Positions 48,372 to 56,877 of a DNA stretch of 64,000 nucleotides are shown in pieces (within the stretch, counting starts at the first letter, position 1; the number at the start of each line of letters is the position of its first letter). Origin of the DNA: Pyrinomonadaceae bacterium (GTDB lineage: Bacteria > Acidobacteriota > Blastocatellia > Pyrinomonadales > Pyrinomonadaceae); contig JAHCHG010000002.1 of assembly GCA_026129865.1 (NCBI GenBank), positions 62,001 to 126,000 of the forward strand, in the 5' to 3' direction. A program made the translations under genes and the position numbers. The notes below the pieces were generated by a model. That model was not told where the DNA came from. It saw nothing but the letters and a program-made list of their open reading frames with translations, and made no database searches.

Positions 48372-48544
48372 AGGATGGGTATAACCCTTTATCGAATGTA
48401 GTTCGCATAAGCTTTCTGAAAGTAATTAAATCGCATTGCATCTAATTAGCTGCTCTTTTTGCTTAAATCACTTCTTCGCGAATAGATGTGAAAAAATCGC
48501 CCGCAAGAAGGGTCTAAAGAAATCTTCAATAGTTTTGGATAAGG

Positions 48545-48571
48545 GCAGACCCTTCAAGGTGTCTGCTTTTT
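48545..48571 (+). terminator. Terminator after the ATPase gene
   Basis: GCAGAC (48545-48550) pairs with GTCTGC (48561-48566) and five T follow. The 380 bp between the ATPase and the next ORF (48372-48752) shows this hairpin but no gene. Confidence 0.7.
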
Positions 48572-48752
48572 CTCGATAAAGGGTAGTTTCAGGGAACTCG
48601 AACTCCTAGATTTCTCTTATGTTCTTCTCTGAAGATGATTCACAAAGTACTCTTCCTGCACTACTTTTACCGTAATGAAAATTGTCTTCTTGACATTATA
48701 GATGTGGAACCTTTTTTCCAGAAAGAAAAATAAAAAATCAGGAGAGACCTAT

Positions 48753-49025
48753 ATGCGAGAGTCTTTATTTCCCGGCAAGATCGGGCGGTGGTGTTTGGGG
48801 GCGGTTTTGGCGGCGGCGGTTTTGTTTGGCGGTGTTGGTCAGGCGGCGGCTTATGACGATGACACGCATTTTTGGCTGACATATTTTCTGGCGGTAAAGG
48901 CTGGATATACCAGGATACAGGCGGCGCAGATAGCGAGCGCGAAAACAAGCGTCGATACGGATAAACATTCAGCCGCGGCAGCGCCCGTACGTCAGCTTAG
49001 CGGTCTTTTTTCGGTCAACACCTAG
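48753..49025 (+). pseudogene. Truncated secreted protein with YDDDTHFWLTY start
   Basis: From ATG 48753 (AGGAG 13 bases upstream) 90 residues are encoded. A signal peptide (RWCLGAVLAAAVLFGGVGQAAA) is followed by the mature start YDDDTHFWLTYFLAVKAGYTRIQAAQIASAKTSVDTD. This is the N-terminus of a family of longer exported proteins that begin YDDDTHYWLTYYLA. The frame then runs into unrelated residues and stops at 49023-49025, so only the first part of the family fold remains. It may be a dead remnant cut by insertion or deletion; a short functional peptide is less likely. Confidence 0.6.
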
Positions 49026-49171
49026 ACAGGTTCGTTTTATCCGACAATTAAATGCGTTCAGACCGGTTTTTTTAATGATATTTTTGCGAAATTAGTGCAT
49101 TGTAAGTTTTACTAAACGGTCAATTTGCATTCGTATTCTTTAAATCCTTCGAATAAATTAATTATAAATTT

Positions 49172-50014
49172 ATGGAAAATGTCGAGATCATCGTGTCCAC
49201 AGATTCGGTCAAGGCGCAAACCCAAAATTACTTGATCGATTCCGAAGCGGTATTAAATCCGCTTCGCTGGAGCGTAACAATAACTCAGGGAACGGCAGTT
49301 CAGATTTCCCGTGTGTGGACGGATTTTACTATTTCGTATTCGGGAAATGGTCGCACGGATGTTTTTCGGAGCTCTATGGAGCTTCGCGCCGCATTTGGGG
49401 AACAAGAGCTTTTTCATTCGGTTCCCGAGATTCACGGCGGAACTTACGAAGCCATATTTTACGCGACTGTGAAATATAGGGGATACAGCAGATGGGAAAC
49501 CGAGTCGTCAGGACCCTCGATTAGATCTATCGGTGCGGTAAGTCCCGCGAAAGGGAGAGTTCGTCAATATCTTAACGATGTTCATCTGGAATCGGTGGTT
49601 TATCTTAGGTCGCGTTTTATTCAATTTGTGAATGGCGACCCCGATTTTGACGGCGGCTTCGGACTTTATCGTTTGAAAAATCCCACGGCGCAGGAGATTT
49701 GGAGCTGGAAACAGAATGCCGACCACGCCCGTGCGGATTTTGCCGCGCGCAAGACAAAGGCGGCGCAGATTCCCGAAACCCTGCGAAATCAGGATCCGCA
49801 GACATATGCCGGTCTGCCGGATTTTACCGAAGAGCAGATCACGCTTGAGGCTCTTCAATCATACGGTTCGGGAACTTTTTTCAAGCCTACAAGACCAAAT
49901 CCGCAAACAGAATGGACGTGGACACAGAATCAGGCAAACGACGGCTTTGGGGAAAGATGTATGACGATCGTAAAACGAGTCGCGGAAGGAAACGAGCCGC
50001 CCGATTGGAACTAA
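49172..50014 (+). CDS. Protein with a possible lysozyme-like domain
   Basis: 280 residues, no signal peptide. The N-terminal half is beta-rich (VLNPLRWSVTITQGTAVQISRVWTDFTISYSGNGRTDVF). From about 135 it has HLESVVYLRSRFIQFVNGDPDFDGGFGLYRLKNPTAQEIWSWKQNADHARADFA. This resembles the 'E...F......GGyGl.QLtNP.p....iWnWK.N' block of lysozyme-fold proteins in contractile-injection and secreted toxin contexts, where the Glu would be catalytic. The C-terminal part is aromatic (TWTQNQANDGFGERCMTIVKRV). No ribosome site is evident. The activity is uncertain. Confidence 0.5.
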   Translation: MENVEIIVSTDSVKAQTQNYLIDSEAVLNPLRWSVTITQGTAVQISRVWTDFTISYSGNGRTDVFRSSMELRAAFGEQELFHSVPEIHGGTYEAIFYATVKYRGYSRWETESSGPSIRSIGAVSPAKGRVRQYLNDVHLESVVYLRSRFIQFVNGDPDFDGGFGLYRLKNPTAQEIWSWKQNADHARADFAARKTKAAQIPETLRNQDPQTYAGLPDFTEEQITLEALQSYGSGTFFKPTRPNPQTEWTWTQNQANDGFGERCMTIVKRVAEGNEPPDWN

Positions 50015-50094
50015 ATTTGAGTTTCTATCTTTGACAGATTTGTGTAAGCCGCATTTCTATTTTATATTTCCCACAAAAAACGAAAGGAGCAATT

Positions 50095-50508
50095 ATGAAA
50101 CCGATAGTTCGAAACATTTTGGCTGTTATTGCGGGTATTCTTGTCGGCGGAATTGTAAATATGGGGGTCGTTATGATCAGCGGATCGGTCATTGCGCCGC
50201 CGCCGGGCGCCGACATGACAACTGCCGAGGGAATAACCGCGGCAATGCCGAACCTGACGCCGATACATTTCCTGATGCCGTTTCTTGCGCATGCGCTCGG
50301 CACTTTTGTCGGCGCGCTCGTTGCCGCTTCGATCGCCGTCAGCCATAAAATGAAGATCGCACTGGCTTTGGGAGCGTTTTATCTTCTTGGAGGAATAGTC
50401 GCCGCGATGATGATCCCCGCGCCGGGCTGGTTTATCGCGACCGATATCATCTTAGCCTATATCCCGACAGCATTTATCGCCGGAAGATTGGCTTCGAAGC
50501 GCGATTGA
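50095..50508 (+). CDS. Small integral membrane protein
   Basis: 137 residues with AAAGGAG before its ATG and four hydrophobic spans: about 8-30 (NILAVIAGILVGGIVNMGVVM), 57-80 (FLMPFLAHALGTFVGALVAASIA), 86-106 (IALALGAFYLLGGIVAAMM) and 113-131 (FIATDIILAYIPTAFIAG). It ends with SKRD. No transporter or enzyme motif is visible. It resembles widespread conserved four-span proteins of unknown function. A terminator follows directly. Confidence 0.8.
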   Translation: MKPIVRNILAVIAGILVGGIVNMGVVMISGSVIAPPPGADMTTAEGITAAMPNLTPIHFLMPFLAHALGTFVGALVAASIAVSHKMKIALALGAFYLLGGIVAAMMIPAPGWFIATDIILAYIPTAFIAGRLASKRD

Positions 50509-50524
50509 CCGAAGATCAAATGCA

Positions 50525-50558
50525 AAAGAGTGCAGTGCAAAATGCCTGCGCTCTTTTT
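50525..50558 (+). terminator. Terminator after the small membrane protein gene
   Basis: AAAGAGTGCAG (50525-50535) pairs with CTGCGCTCTTT (50546-50556) allowing one G-U, and a T run follows. The remaining sequence to the next gene (50559-50858) shows no supported feature. Confidence 0.85.
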
Positions 50559-50858
50559 ATTTTCGAAAAATACCTCACATTTTCCTGTGCTGAAATGGCG
50601 CTCTATAGACGAAACTTCGGGCTCTCGTTTTCTCTCTCAAAAAATTTTGACCGCTGCTTTTTTCTTTAAGAGCGGAATAAAACGAAAAATCGAAATAGAT
50701 CTCGCGCGGTGTTTTTGACGTCTTTCCCCGGATATTTTCAATGATCCAACTCCGTTCGCTCCAATTTCCGCGATGCGTTTCCAGATCGTTGTGCGCGTTA
50801 ACAAGCGGGAACCAAAATTCCGCCGGAAGAAAAAAGAAAAAAGGAGATTAGGAGCTTT

Positions 50859-51602
50859 ATGAGATCGAACGAATTTTTACAGAACGAGGTGAAATTATTA
50901 TCGCGGAAATTGCGGGCTGTATACGTGATCTTCGGCGCGATGCTGCTTGTTCAGGCAGCGATGTTTTTGGGCGTAACCACGCAGGCGGACAGCGAGATCG
51001 TTGATAATTCGGGCAAAATTATCAAAACAAAAGGCATTATTGTAGTCGATGAAAAAGGGCGCGAACGCGTTTTGATCGGCGCGCCGATCCCGGGTTCGCA
51101 TGACCGCGTGCTGACGGAAAAAGCAAAGGCGCTGGCTGCCTGGAAAAGCAAGATCCCGGAAGATCATCCGTATTGGAGCGAGTTTCATAAACTCCATACT
51201 GCTGCGGTAGGGATGCTCGTGCTGGATGAAAACGGTTTTGACCGCGTGGCTGTCGGCGACCGTCTTCCGGACGCAAATACGGGCAGACGCATCGGCGACG
51301 CGACCGGACTAACGATCCATAATGAACGAGGATTTGAACGCGCGGGTTTTGGGCTGATCAGAACGGGCGAAACTTCGCGGGTCGGACTCGGGATGGACGA
51401 TGAACACGGCGAAGCGCTGAATTTGTTTGTCGCAAAGGGATTCGGTGCCGGGCTCAGGATCAACGATTCGAAAAATCAGCTTCTTTTCGGAACGCTTGAA
51501 CCGAACAAATTGGACAACAATTCCGATCAGCCGTTTAGCGGCTATTACATCCGCCAGGGAAAGGACATAAAGCATCAACTTAATGTGCTCGAGAAAAAAT
51601 AA
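50859..51602 (+). CDS. Membrane-anchored protein with 'DxxGxxRV' beta repeats
   Basis: 247 residues with AAAGGAG and a second AGGAG before the ATG. A short coiled N-terminus and one membrane span (AVYVIFGAMLLVQAAMFLGV, about 20-39) precede an extracytoplasmic part. That part has repeated strand-turn units (IIVVDEKGRERVLIGAP, MLVLDENGFDRVAVGDRL, LTIHNERGFERAGFGLI, GLGMDDEHGEALNLFV). Such units form an elongated beta structure in unknown exported proteins. No enzyme motif. A REP-like hairpin follows directly. Confidence 0.75.
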   Translation: MRSNEFLQNEVKLLSRKLRAVYVIFGAMLLVQAAMFLGVTTQADSEIVDNSGKIIKTKGIIVVDEKGRERVLIGAPIPGSHDRVLTEKAKALAAWKSKIPEDHPYWSEFHKLHTAAVGMLVLDENGFDRVAVGDRLPDANTGRRIGDATGLTIHNERGFERAGFGLIRTGETSRVGLGMDDEHGEALNLFVAKGFGAGLRINDSKNQLLFGTLEPNKLDNNSDQPFSGYYIRQGKDIKHQLNVLEKK

Positions 51603-51615
51603 TGGTGTAGAAGAA

Positions 51616-51650
51616 GGTCAGAACCATCTGCGTAACCGGATGGTCTGACC
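51616..51650 (+). repeat. Family C hairpin, probably also a terminator
   Basis: GGTCAGA..CCATC pairs with GATGG..TCTGACC (51616-51628 with 51639-51650, one bulged A). Related copies lie at 53518-53548 and 63078-63109. The rest of the gap to the next gene (51651-51985) has no supported feature. Confidence 0.75.
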
Positions 51651-51985
51651 GATTCATTTCCCGTGATCATGCCGATCGGTCTCTTTTGCATGCGCTGCCG
51701 TCGATCGTGCAAGAAATTCCAACATTCTGCTATTGCCCACAAGCCCGATTCCCCAGCATTGTGAAATTCTACACCCTTTTTTGCTCGATTTTCCGGTCGC
51801 AGATCTTACCGTCTAACTTAAGAGATATAACCCGAAACAATCGTACCTTTCGGGAAGCTATCAGTAAAACCTATTTTAGATCGACATTTCTCCTTAAGCA
51901 ATTTTATTGACTATCTTTCCCCCCTGAAATACGATGGTTTCAGCCGACTATTTCCAAAAACTTCAGTTTAGGGGGCTTTATCTCA

Positions 51986-53488
51986 ATGAAATACTTATTC
52001 CGTCTTTTTATCATAATTTCAGCTTTCAGCATTTTTACATTTGCACAGGGAGAGTTGGATACGACATTTGGCGGTTCAGGCGCTTTTGTGCCAAACAATG
52101 GACCTTCGGGTGCGATCGTTGATTCGAAAATTCAGGAAGACAGTAAAGTTATCTCAGTCGGCAGCTGCCGAACGGTGGACGCAATATTTTATCCCGTGTG
52201 CCTGGTCCGTCTAACCAATACCGGTGCCGAAGATCCTGCGTTCGGAACAGGCGTCGGCGCTCCGTTTGGACATGTTCGCACGTCTATTCCCGGAAGCAGC
52301 ACCAGTCAGCCGATGGGAAGTCATTCATTGATCGTTCAAAACGACGGAAAGATCGTCGTTCTGGCTTTTGCAACGGTTTCGGGGCTGCCGAGATCTTATT
52401 TAATTCGCTATAACACTTCGGGAAGCCTCGACACGGGATTCGGCAATCAGGGTTTCAAGGAACTGGATGCCTTTTCCCTTTACAGCGTCAATAAAATGCT
52501 GAAGCAGCCGGATGAAAAGATGGTTATCATAGGTCAGCGCTATATTGCACGCTATCTGCCCGATGGGACAATTGATAATTCATTTGGAGTAAATGGAGTT
52601 TTCACTATTAACATAGATAACTTCCTTGCCACCGGAACCGACCTTGACCTAAGAAATGACGGAAAATTGTTGTTCGGCGGCAATAGAAATGGAGTCTCAT
52701 TCGTCGGGCGTGTTAATGCAGACGGCACTTTAGATACGAGTTTTGGCGATAGCGGTTATAAGATCATCGATGGAAACTCAGGAATCAAAGCTCTATCAAT
52801 TTCCGCAGATCATAAGATCGCAGCTTTGGGATCATCAAATCTCGTTTTTCGTCTGATGCCCGACGGCTTGCTCGATACGTCATTCGACGGTGATGGTTCG
52901 CGTCAGGTATTCGGAGGCAGTTCGTCTTTTACCGCATACGATCTGGTCGTAACTCCAAGCGGCAGAATCACTGTGATTGGAAATATATTGCCGCTAAACA
53001 GCGGCGTTTCGGTCGATTATCTTATCGCCCGCTATGTTCAAGACGGTTCTCCCGACACTACATTTAGCGGTGATGGTTTATTTAACTTGAATATTTTCGG
53101 GCAGGACAGCCCTCGAAGTATTGTTCTCGACCGCGAGGGAAAGGCAATTATTGCCGGGCTATCGGCTCGAGGAACAGTTCTCAATCCATGGGAAAATCCA
53201 TATTTTTCCATCGCACGTTTAGCGGCTCCGGCTGCTCAAAACGTCTCGGTTTCAGGTAAAGTAACCGACTCGAACGGAAGATTTGTCGTTTATGCATATG
53301 TCGTTCTTCGCCGGGGTTCGGAAATTGTCGGTTATACCCGCACCAATCCGTTTGGCTATTTCCGGTTCAATAACGTTCCGACGCCCTTCACTTACACGAT
53401 CACGTCCGGCACAAAGAATGTGCGTTTCAACGACCAAAGCATTTTAATTGATGACGCAATTTCCGATCTTCAGATCATAGGTCAATAA
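51986..53488 (+). CDS. Secreted delta-60 repeat protein with carboxypeptidase-regulatory tail
   Basis: 500 residues. A signal peptide (MKYLFRLFIIISAFSIFTFA) precedes at least six delta-60 type repeats. Their marks are LDTTFGGSG near 25, LDTGFGNQG, IDNSFGVNG, LDTSFGDSG, LDTSFDGDG and PDTTFSGDG, spaced about 50-70 residues. They probably form a beta-propeller-like body. The C-terminal about 80 residues are a carboxypeptidase-regulatory-like beta-sandwich (VSVSGKVTDSNGRFVVYAYVVLRRG). The protein is exported and may bind surfaces. A purine-rich site stands about ten bases before the ATG. The gene at the left window edge starts the same way. Confidence 0.9.
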   Translation: MKYLFRLFIIISAFSIFTFAQGELDTTFGGSGAFVPNNGPSGAIVDSKIQEDSKVISVGSCRTVDAIFYPVCLVRLTNTGAEDPAFGTGVGAPFGHVRTSIPGSSTSQPMGSHSLIVQNDGKIVVLAFATVSGLPRSYLIRYNTSGSLDTGFGNQGFKELDAFSLYSVNKMLKQPDEKMVIIGQRYIARYLPDGTIDNSFGVNGVFTINIDNFLATGTDLDLRNDGKLLFGGNRNGVSFVGRVNADGTLDTSFGDSGYKIIDGNSGIKALSISADHKIAALGSSNLVFRLMPDGLLDTSFDGDGSRQVFGGSSSFTAYDLVVTPSGRITVIGNILPLNSGVSVDYLIARYVQDGSPDTTFSGDGLFNLNIFGQDSPRSIVLDREGKAIIAGLSARGTVLNPWENPYFSIARLAAPAAQNVSVSGKVTDSNGRFVVYAYVVLRRGSEIVGYTRTNPFGYFRFNNVPTPFTYTITSGTKNVRFNDQSILIDDAISDLQIIGQ

Positions 53489-53517
53489 ATCGAATCAGAA
53501 GAAATTTGTAAAACGCC

Positions 53518-53548
53518 GGTCAGAACCATCTGCGGCAGCGGATGGTTT
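53518..53548. repeat. Family C repeat copy
   Basis: GGTCAGAACCATCTGCGGCAGCGGATGGTTT-type unit 30 bases after the delta-60 gene stop, a diverged relative of 51616-51650 with a shorter stem. Confidence 0.65.
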
Positions 53549-53735
53549 AACTTGAACATTTCAAAAGCCGGAATTCAACAGGTCGCTACCGCTCGCTGTT
53601 CTGACTTCATCGCAAAAACTTTCGCCGAACGTGCCAACGCCAAAATCGCGGTTTGAAGCGGAAAGAATATCTCTTCAAAACACAGCAATTGGAAATTCGC
53701 GAATATTCTTGTAACCTTAATTTTTATTAAATCTT

Positions 53736-54614
53736 ATGGCATCAGGTATTTTTGCAGTTTTGGATGATATTGCGATGTTAATGGACGATGTTGCTTTAGC
53801 CAGCAAGATCGCCACGAAAAAAACAGCCGGAATATTAGGTGATGATCTCGCGGTCAATGCGGAAAAAGCGACGGGTTTTGTTTCTTCGCGTGAACTGCCC
53901 GTTTTGTGGGCAATTACCAAAGGTTCATTTATTAACAAACTAATAATCGTTCCTTTAGTTTTTATATTGAACGTCATTTATTCGCCTATAATTACCGTCG
54001 CCTTGATTGCAGGCGGATTTTATCTGGCGTATGAAGGCGTTGAAAAAATACTGCATTGGATATTTCACCGCGGCGAACAAACTCATCCCATTGAAGTTGA
54101 GCATTCGGAAGACAGCGAAGAAGTCGAAAAAGCCAAAATAAAATCAGCCGTCTCGACTGATTTCATCTTGTCGATCGAAATTGTCATCATCGCGTTAGGA
54201 ACGGTGTTGGATAGGTCGCTGACCACTCAAATACTTACTGTTTCCATCGTCTCTTTTATCGCGACGGTCGGCGTTTACGGGTTTGTTGCCCTGATCGTCA
54301 GAATGGATGACAACGGGTATAAAATGATCGCTTCGTCCAAAAACAAAGGACTTGCCGCTAATTTCGGACAAATTTTAGTAAATTTATTGCCCATCGTTAT
54401 ACGTGGGCTAAGTATCATCGGAACGATCGCTCTGATCCTCGTCGCCGGGGGAATTTTTGCTCATAACATAGAATTTCTCCATCATCTCCTGCCGCAAGTT
54501 CCTTCGATCATCAAAGAAGTCGCCTATGGAATCGTCGCCGGTCTGATCGCGGTCGGTGTGGTGACGGTCGTCAAAAAAATTATTTTTTCCTCATTTCGTA
54601 AATCCGAAAGCTGA
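53736..54614 (+). CDS. DUF808 (YedI-type) inner-membrane protein
   Basis: 292 residues beginning MASGIFAVLDDIAMLMDDVALASKIATKKTAGILGDDLAVNAEKATGF, the exact family start. Then SRELPVLWAITKGSFINKLIIVPLVFILN and several membrane spans (about 75-115, 150-200, 225-245, 265-285), and the conserved YEGVEKILHWIFH. Members are inner-membrane proteins of unknown transport or stress function. Acidic residues around 120-135 lie in a cytoplasmic loop. No ribosome site is obvious. Confidence 0.92.
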   Translation: MASGIFAVLDDIAMLMDDVALASKIATKKTAGILGDDLAVNAEKATGFVSSRELPVLWAITKGSFINKLIIVPLVFILNVIYSPIITVALIAGGFYLAYEGVEKILHWIFHRGEQTHPIEVEHSEDSEEVEKAKIKSAVSTDFILSIEIVIIALGTVLDRSLTTQILTVSIVSFIATVGVYGFVALIVRMDDNGYKMIASSKNKGLAANFGQILVNLLPIVIRGLSIIGTIALILVAGGIFAHNIEFLHHLLPQVPSIIKEVAYGIVAGLIAVGVVTVVKKIIFSSFRKSES

Positions 54615-54770
54615 CTCATAACGATTAATTTTGTAACCGCTGAAAGATTAAAACCGCCAACGAAAACTGGTGAAAACTTAAATTGCTCGGCGCTTATTGA
54701 AACCAATTCTTTTCGTAAATCTCATTTAGTGATGATGTATTATTTGATTGTCAGCTAGATTTTCATTTGT

Positions 54771-55970
54771 ATGCTTGATCGGTATGGTCCAAATTCTCTT
54801 GAGGTTTCCGCTTATGTTCAAGCTTTAGATAATCTGACATCCCCACAACTTGAAAAGCTAAATTTAAGTGAATACGAATTTTCGGAAATCGAATCAATAA
54901 TAAAAAAAGCACATGTTTTTAAGGAAAGCCGTTCAGTTGAACAACTTAATGTCAGAACAGACGCTAGCAATGCTGTTAAAGGCAAAGGTCATGAATGGCA
55001 AAGGTTACTACTTGCTGAAATAGCAACCTGGCTTGTTCTAAGTGATTACTTTGAAATCGATGACAGAAGTTTTATTCGTCTCTATCTTATTGGACAAGTA
55101 GTGTCTTTAAGGGAGTTATATCAAAAATATGAAAATGAAGATTGGGCAATAGAAGTTTTCTGTGACCAAATTTCGAAAATTGATGGGCAAAGAGTAATAA
55201 TTAGTTCACGACCTGATGATAAAGGAAGAGGAGGAAAAAGCCTTCCCGACTTCATACTTAACCGTAAAGGGATAAAATATACTGTTGAACATACATCAGT
55301 AGAAAGTTTTGAAAAACAGAAACACTATAATGTTCTGTGGGACAAATACATAAAACCACTTGAGATCGAAAAAAAAGTAAGTGCTAGATTTCCTACGAAG
55401 TGGATTGGTATTCGAATACCAATTAATATATTTAATTCAGAAAATGAAGCAAGAAAATATGATTTTGATGGATTTCTGATCAAATTATTCAGTTTCGTTG
55501 AAGCGACCATTCAGGAAGCTCCAAAGACATACAATCTTGGCAAAAAATATGCATATCAATTCAACAATCCGAATTTTGAAATTTTCATTTCTTTAGGTGA
55601 AGGATTTAAGAGGTGCTTCGTTTTTCGAATTGCACCCACAACCATCGAGCAGGTGAAGACCTTTTTAAGTCAGAAAATAAGTGAGGCAATTAAGAAAAAA
55701 CAATCAAAACTTCAAACCGCAAAAGAAAGAGGTGAAAATACAATATTATTGTTAGATTCAGATGATAGTGCTTTCGTAAATGTCGATATTCTATCGGAGG
55801 CTTTTTCTAGCAATAAAACTGCAAATCTGAGCTTTTTGCGGGGAATTGATGAAGTTTATATTGTGCATCGTGGTGGTTCTGAAATCATCGTTCCTGTCAA
55901 ACTTTATAAGCGGTTCTATCCTGACATAAATGAATATAATGAGTATAAATATAAACAATTGGAATTGTAA
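54771..55970 (+). CDS. AT-rich hypothetical protein with possible nuclease core
   Basis: 399 residues, mostly lysine- and isoleucine-rich, coding GC well below the neighbours. Near residue 160 LPDFILNRKGIKYTVEHTSVESF has the spacing of a PD-(D/E)xK type core (PD, then E at the end of the next strand, here ExT instead of ExK). A beta-rich remainder follows (WIGIRIPINIF, FKRCFVFRIAPTTIE). This could be a restriction-like endonuclease or a relative without catalysis. Flanks are host genes on one side and the REP locus on the other. I do not recognise a named family; HGT is likely from composition. Confidence 0.55.
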   Translation: MLDRYGPNSLEVSAYVQALDNLTSPQLEKLNLSEYEFSEIESIIKKAHVFKESRSVEQLNVRTDASNAVKGKGHEWQRLLLAEIATWLVLSDYFEIDDRSFIRLYLIGQVVSLRELYQKYENEDWAIEVFCDQISKIDGQRVIISSRPDDKGRGGKSLPDFILNRKGIKYTVEHTSVESFEKQKHYNVLWDKYIKPLEIEKKVSARFPTKWIGIRIPINIFNSENEARKYDFDGFLIKLFSFVEATIQEAPKTYNLGKKYAYQFNNPNFEIFISLGEGFKRCFVFRIAPTTIEQVKTFLSQKISEAIKKKQSKLQTAKERGENTILLLDSDDSAFVNVDILSEAFSSNKTANLSFLRGIDEVYIVHRGGSEIIVPVKLYKRFYPDINEYNEYKYKQLEL

Positions 55971-56084
55971 GTAATTCAAAGTTAAAGTGTTTTGCTATAT
56001 TCTCATCAGAATTTCATTTCATTCTTTTCAGCAAAACAATTGCCTCTTAAAAACCCGCGTCAGCGTGGCAGACAAAGCGGAATG

Positions 56085-56200
56085 GGAGCGCAGGCTGCCA
56101 GCCTGCGTGTGGAATTCATAAACGTTGCTTCCAAAAGTCATACTCGCAGGCAAGCTGCCTGCGCTCCGTTTTTACTCACCGGCTGGCAGCCCGCGCTCCG
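56085..56200. repeat. Family A (REP) units left of the RAYT gene
   Basis: Three units: 56085-56111 (plus), 56143-56168 (minus) and 56178-56200 (minus), each with the core GCAGGCTGCCAGCCTGC or a variant, flanked by GGAGC. The third overlaps the RAYT 3' end. Opposite orientations give potential long hairpins. Confidence 0.9.
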
Positions 56201-56780
56201 TCTCCCGTCGATGCCAGGCGCTCGAAAATCGCCATTCGTTTTGATTTTCACATAATCCGGCTTTTACAGGATTTCTTTCAATGTAGTTGAACGCTTTCTC
56301 GAAATGTTCACAGTCGCGAATGTATCGGTCGAACGGTTCGGGAAACCAAAATCTTCCGGTTCGATTCAATAGTTTGTTTGCCTTTGTCGAAGTATAAGAT
56401 TTACAAGAATGCACGATCTCGCTGAGTGAAAAGCCCGCTTTTGGAGTGAGCAGCAAATGCATATGATTTGGCATGATGACCCATGCGTGAAGTTTGTATT
56501 TAATATCGGCGAATTTTAGGATGTTTTCCTCGACTATTTCTGCAATTTCGGGTTGGCGAAGGTAGCACTTGCCGATACCTTGATCTAAATATTTTTCGAC
56601 CTGAATGACTTTTTCCCGCTCAGTTATCAATTCCCGCTCGAGCTGAAATTCGAGATTTCTCAACACGTTTTGCGGAAGCGAATCTGCAAGTCTGTATGTC
56701 AAAAATTGAGTGATCTGTCCGCCATCGTAATGCGGCAAATAACCTCTGGAATACCAGCCTTTTGGAGATTTTTCGGTCAT
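56172..56780 (-). CDS. REP-associated tyrosine transposase (RAYT, Y1/IS200-like)
   Basis: 202 residues of the Y1 HUH transposase family: an N-terminal beta strand block (YSRGYLPHYDGGQITQFLTYRLADSLPQ), the metal-binding HMH motif at 106-108 (WVIMPNHMHLLLTP) and the catalytic Tyr at 153 (FDRYIRDCEHFEKAFNYIERNPVKAGL). REP-associated members nick and join palindromic repeats as single strands. The last residues (RGLPAGE) are read from a flanking REP unit, which also supplies the stop. Five REP units lie within 90 bases on both sides, so the gene sits in its own repeat bed. It is likely still active or recently so. Confidence 0.92.
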   Translation of the reverse strand: MTEKSPKGWYSRGYLPHYDGGQITQFLTYRLADSLPQNVLRNLEFQLERELITEREKVIQVEKYLDQGIGKCYLRQPEIAEIVEENILKFADIKYKLHAWVIMPNHMHLLLTPKAGFSLSEIVHSCKSYTSTKANKLLNRTGRFWFPEPFDRYIRDCEHFEKAFNYIERNPVKAGLCENQNEWRFSSAWHRRETERGLPAGE

Positions 56781-56787
56781 ATTCGAC

Positions 56788-56877
56788 GGAGCGCCGGCTG
56801 CCAGCCTGCGTGTGTTGCTTTAAGGTACCAAGTTTTTTTAAATACTAACTACTCGCAGGCTGGCAGCCTGCGCTCCG
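56788..56877. repeat. Family A (REP) units right of the RAYT gene
   Basis: Two units in inverted order: 56788-56814 (plus) and 56851-56877 (minus, directly touching the hutU stop at 56878). Cores are GCCGGCTGCCAGCCTGC and GCAGGCTGGCAGCCTGC. Confidence 0.9.
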
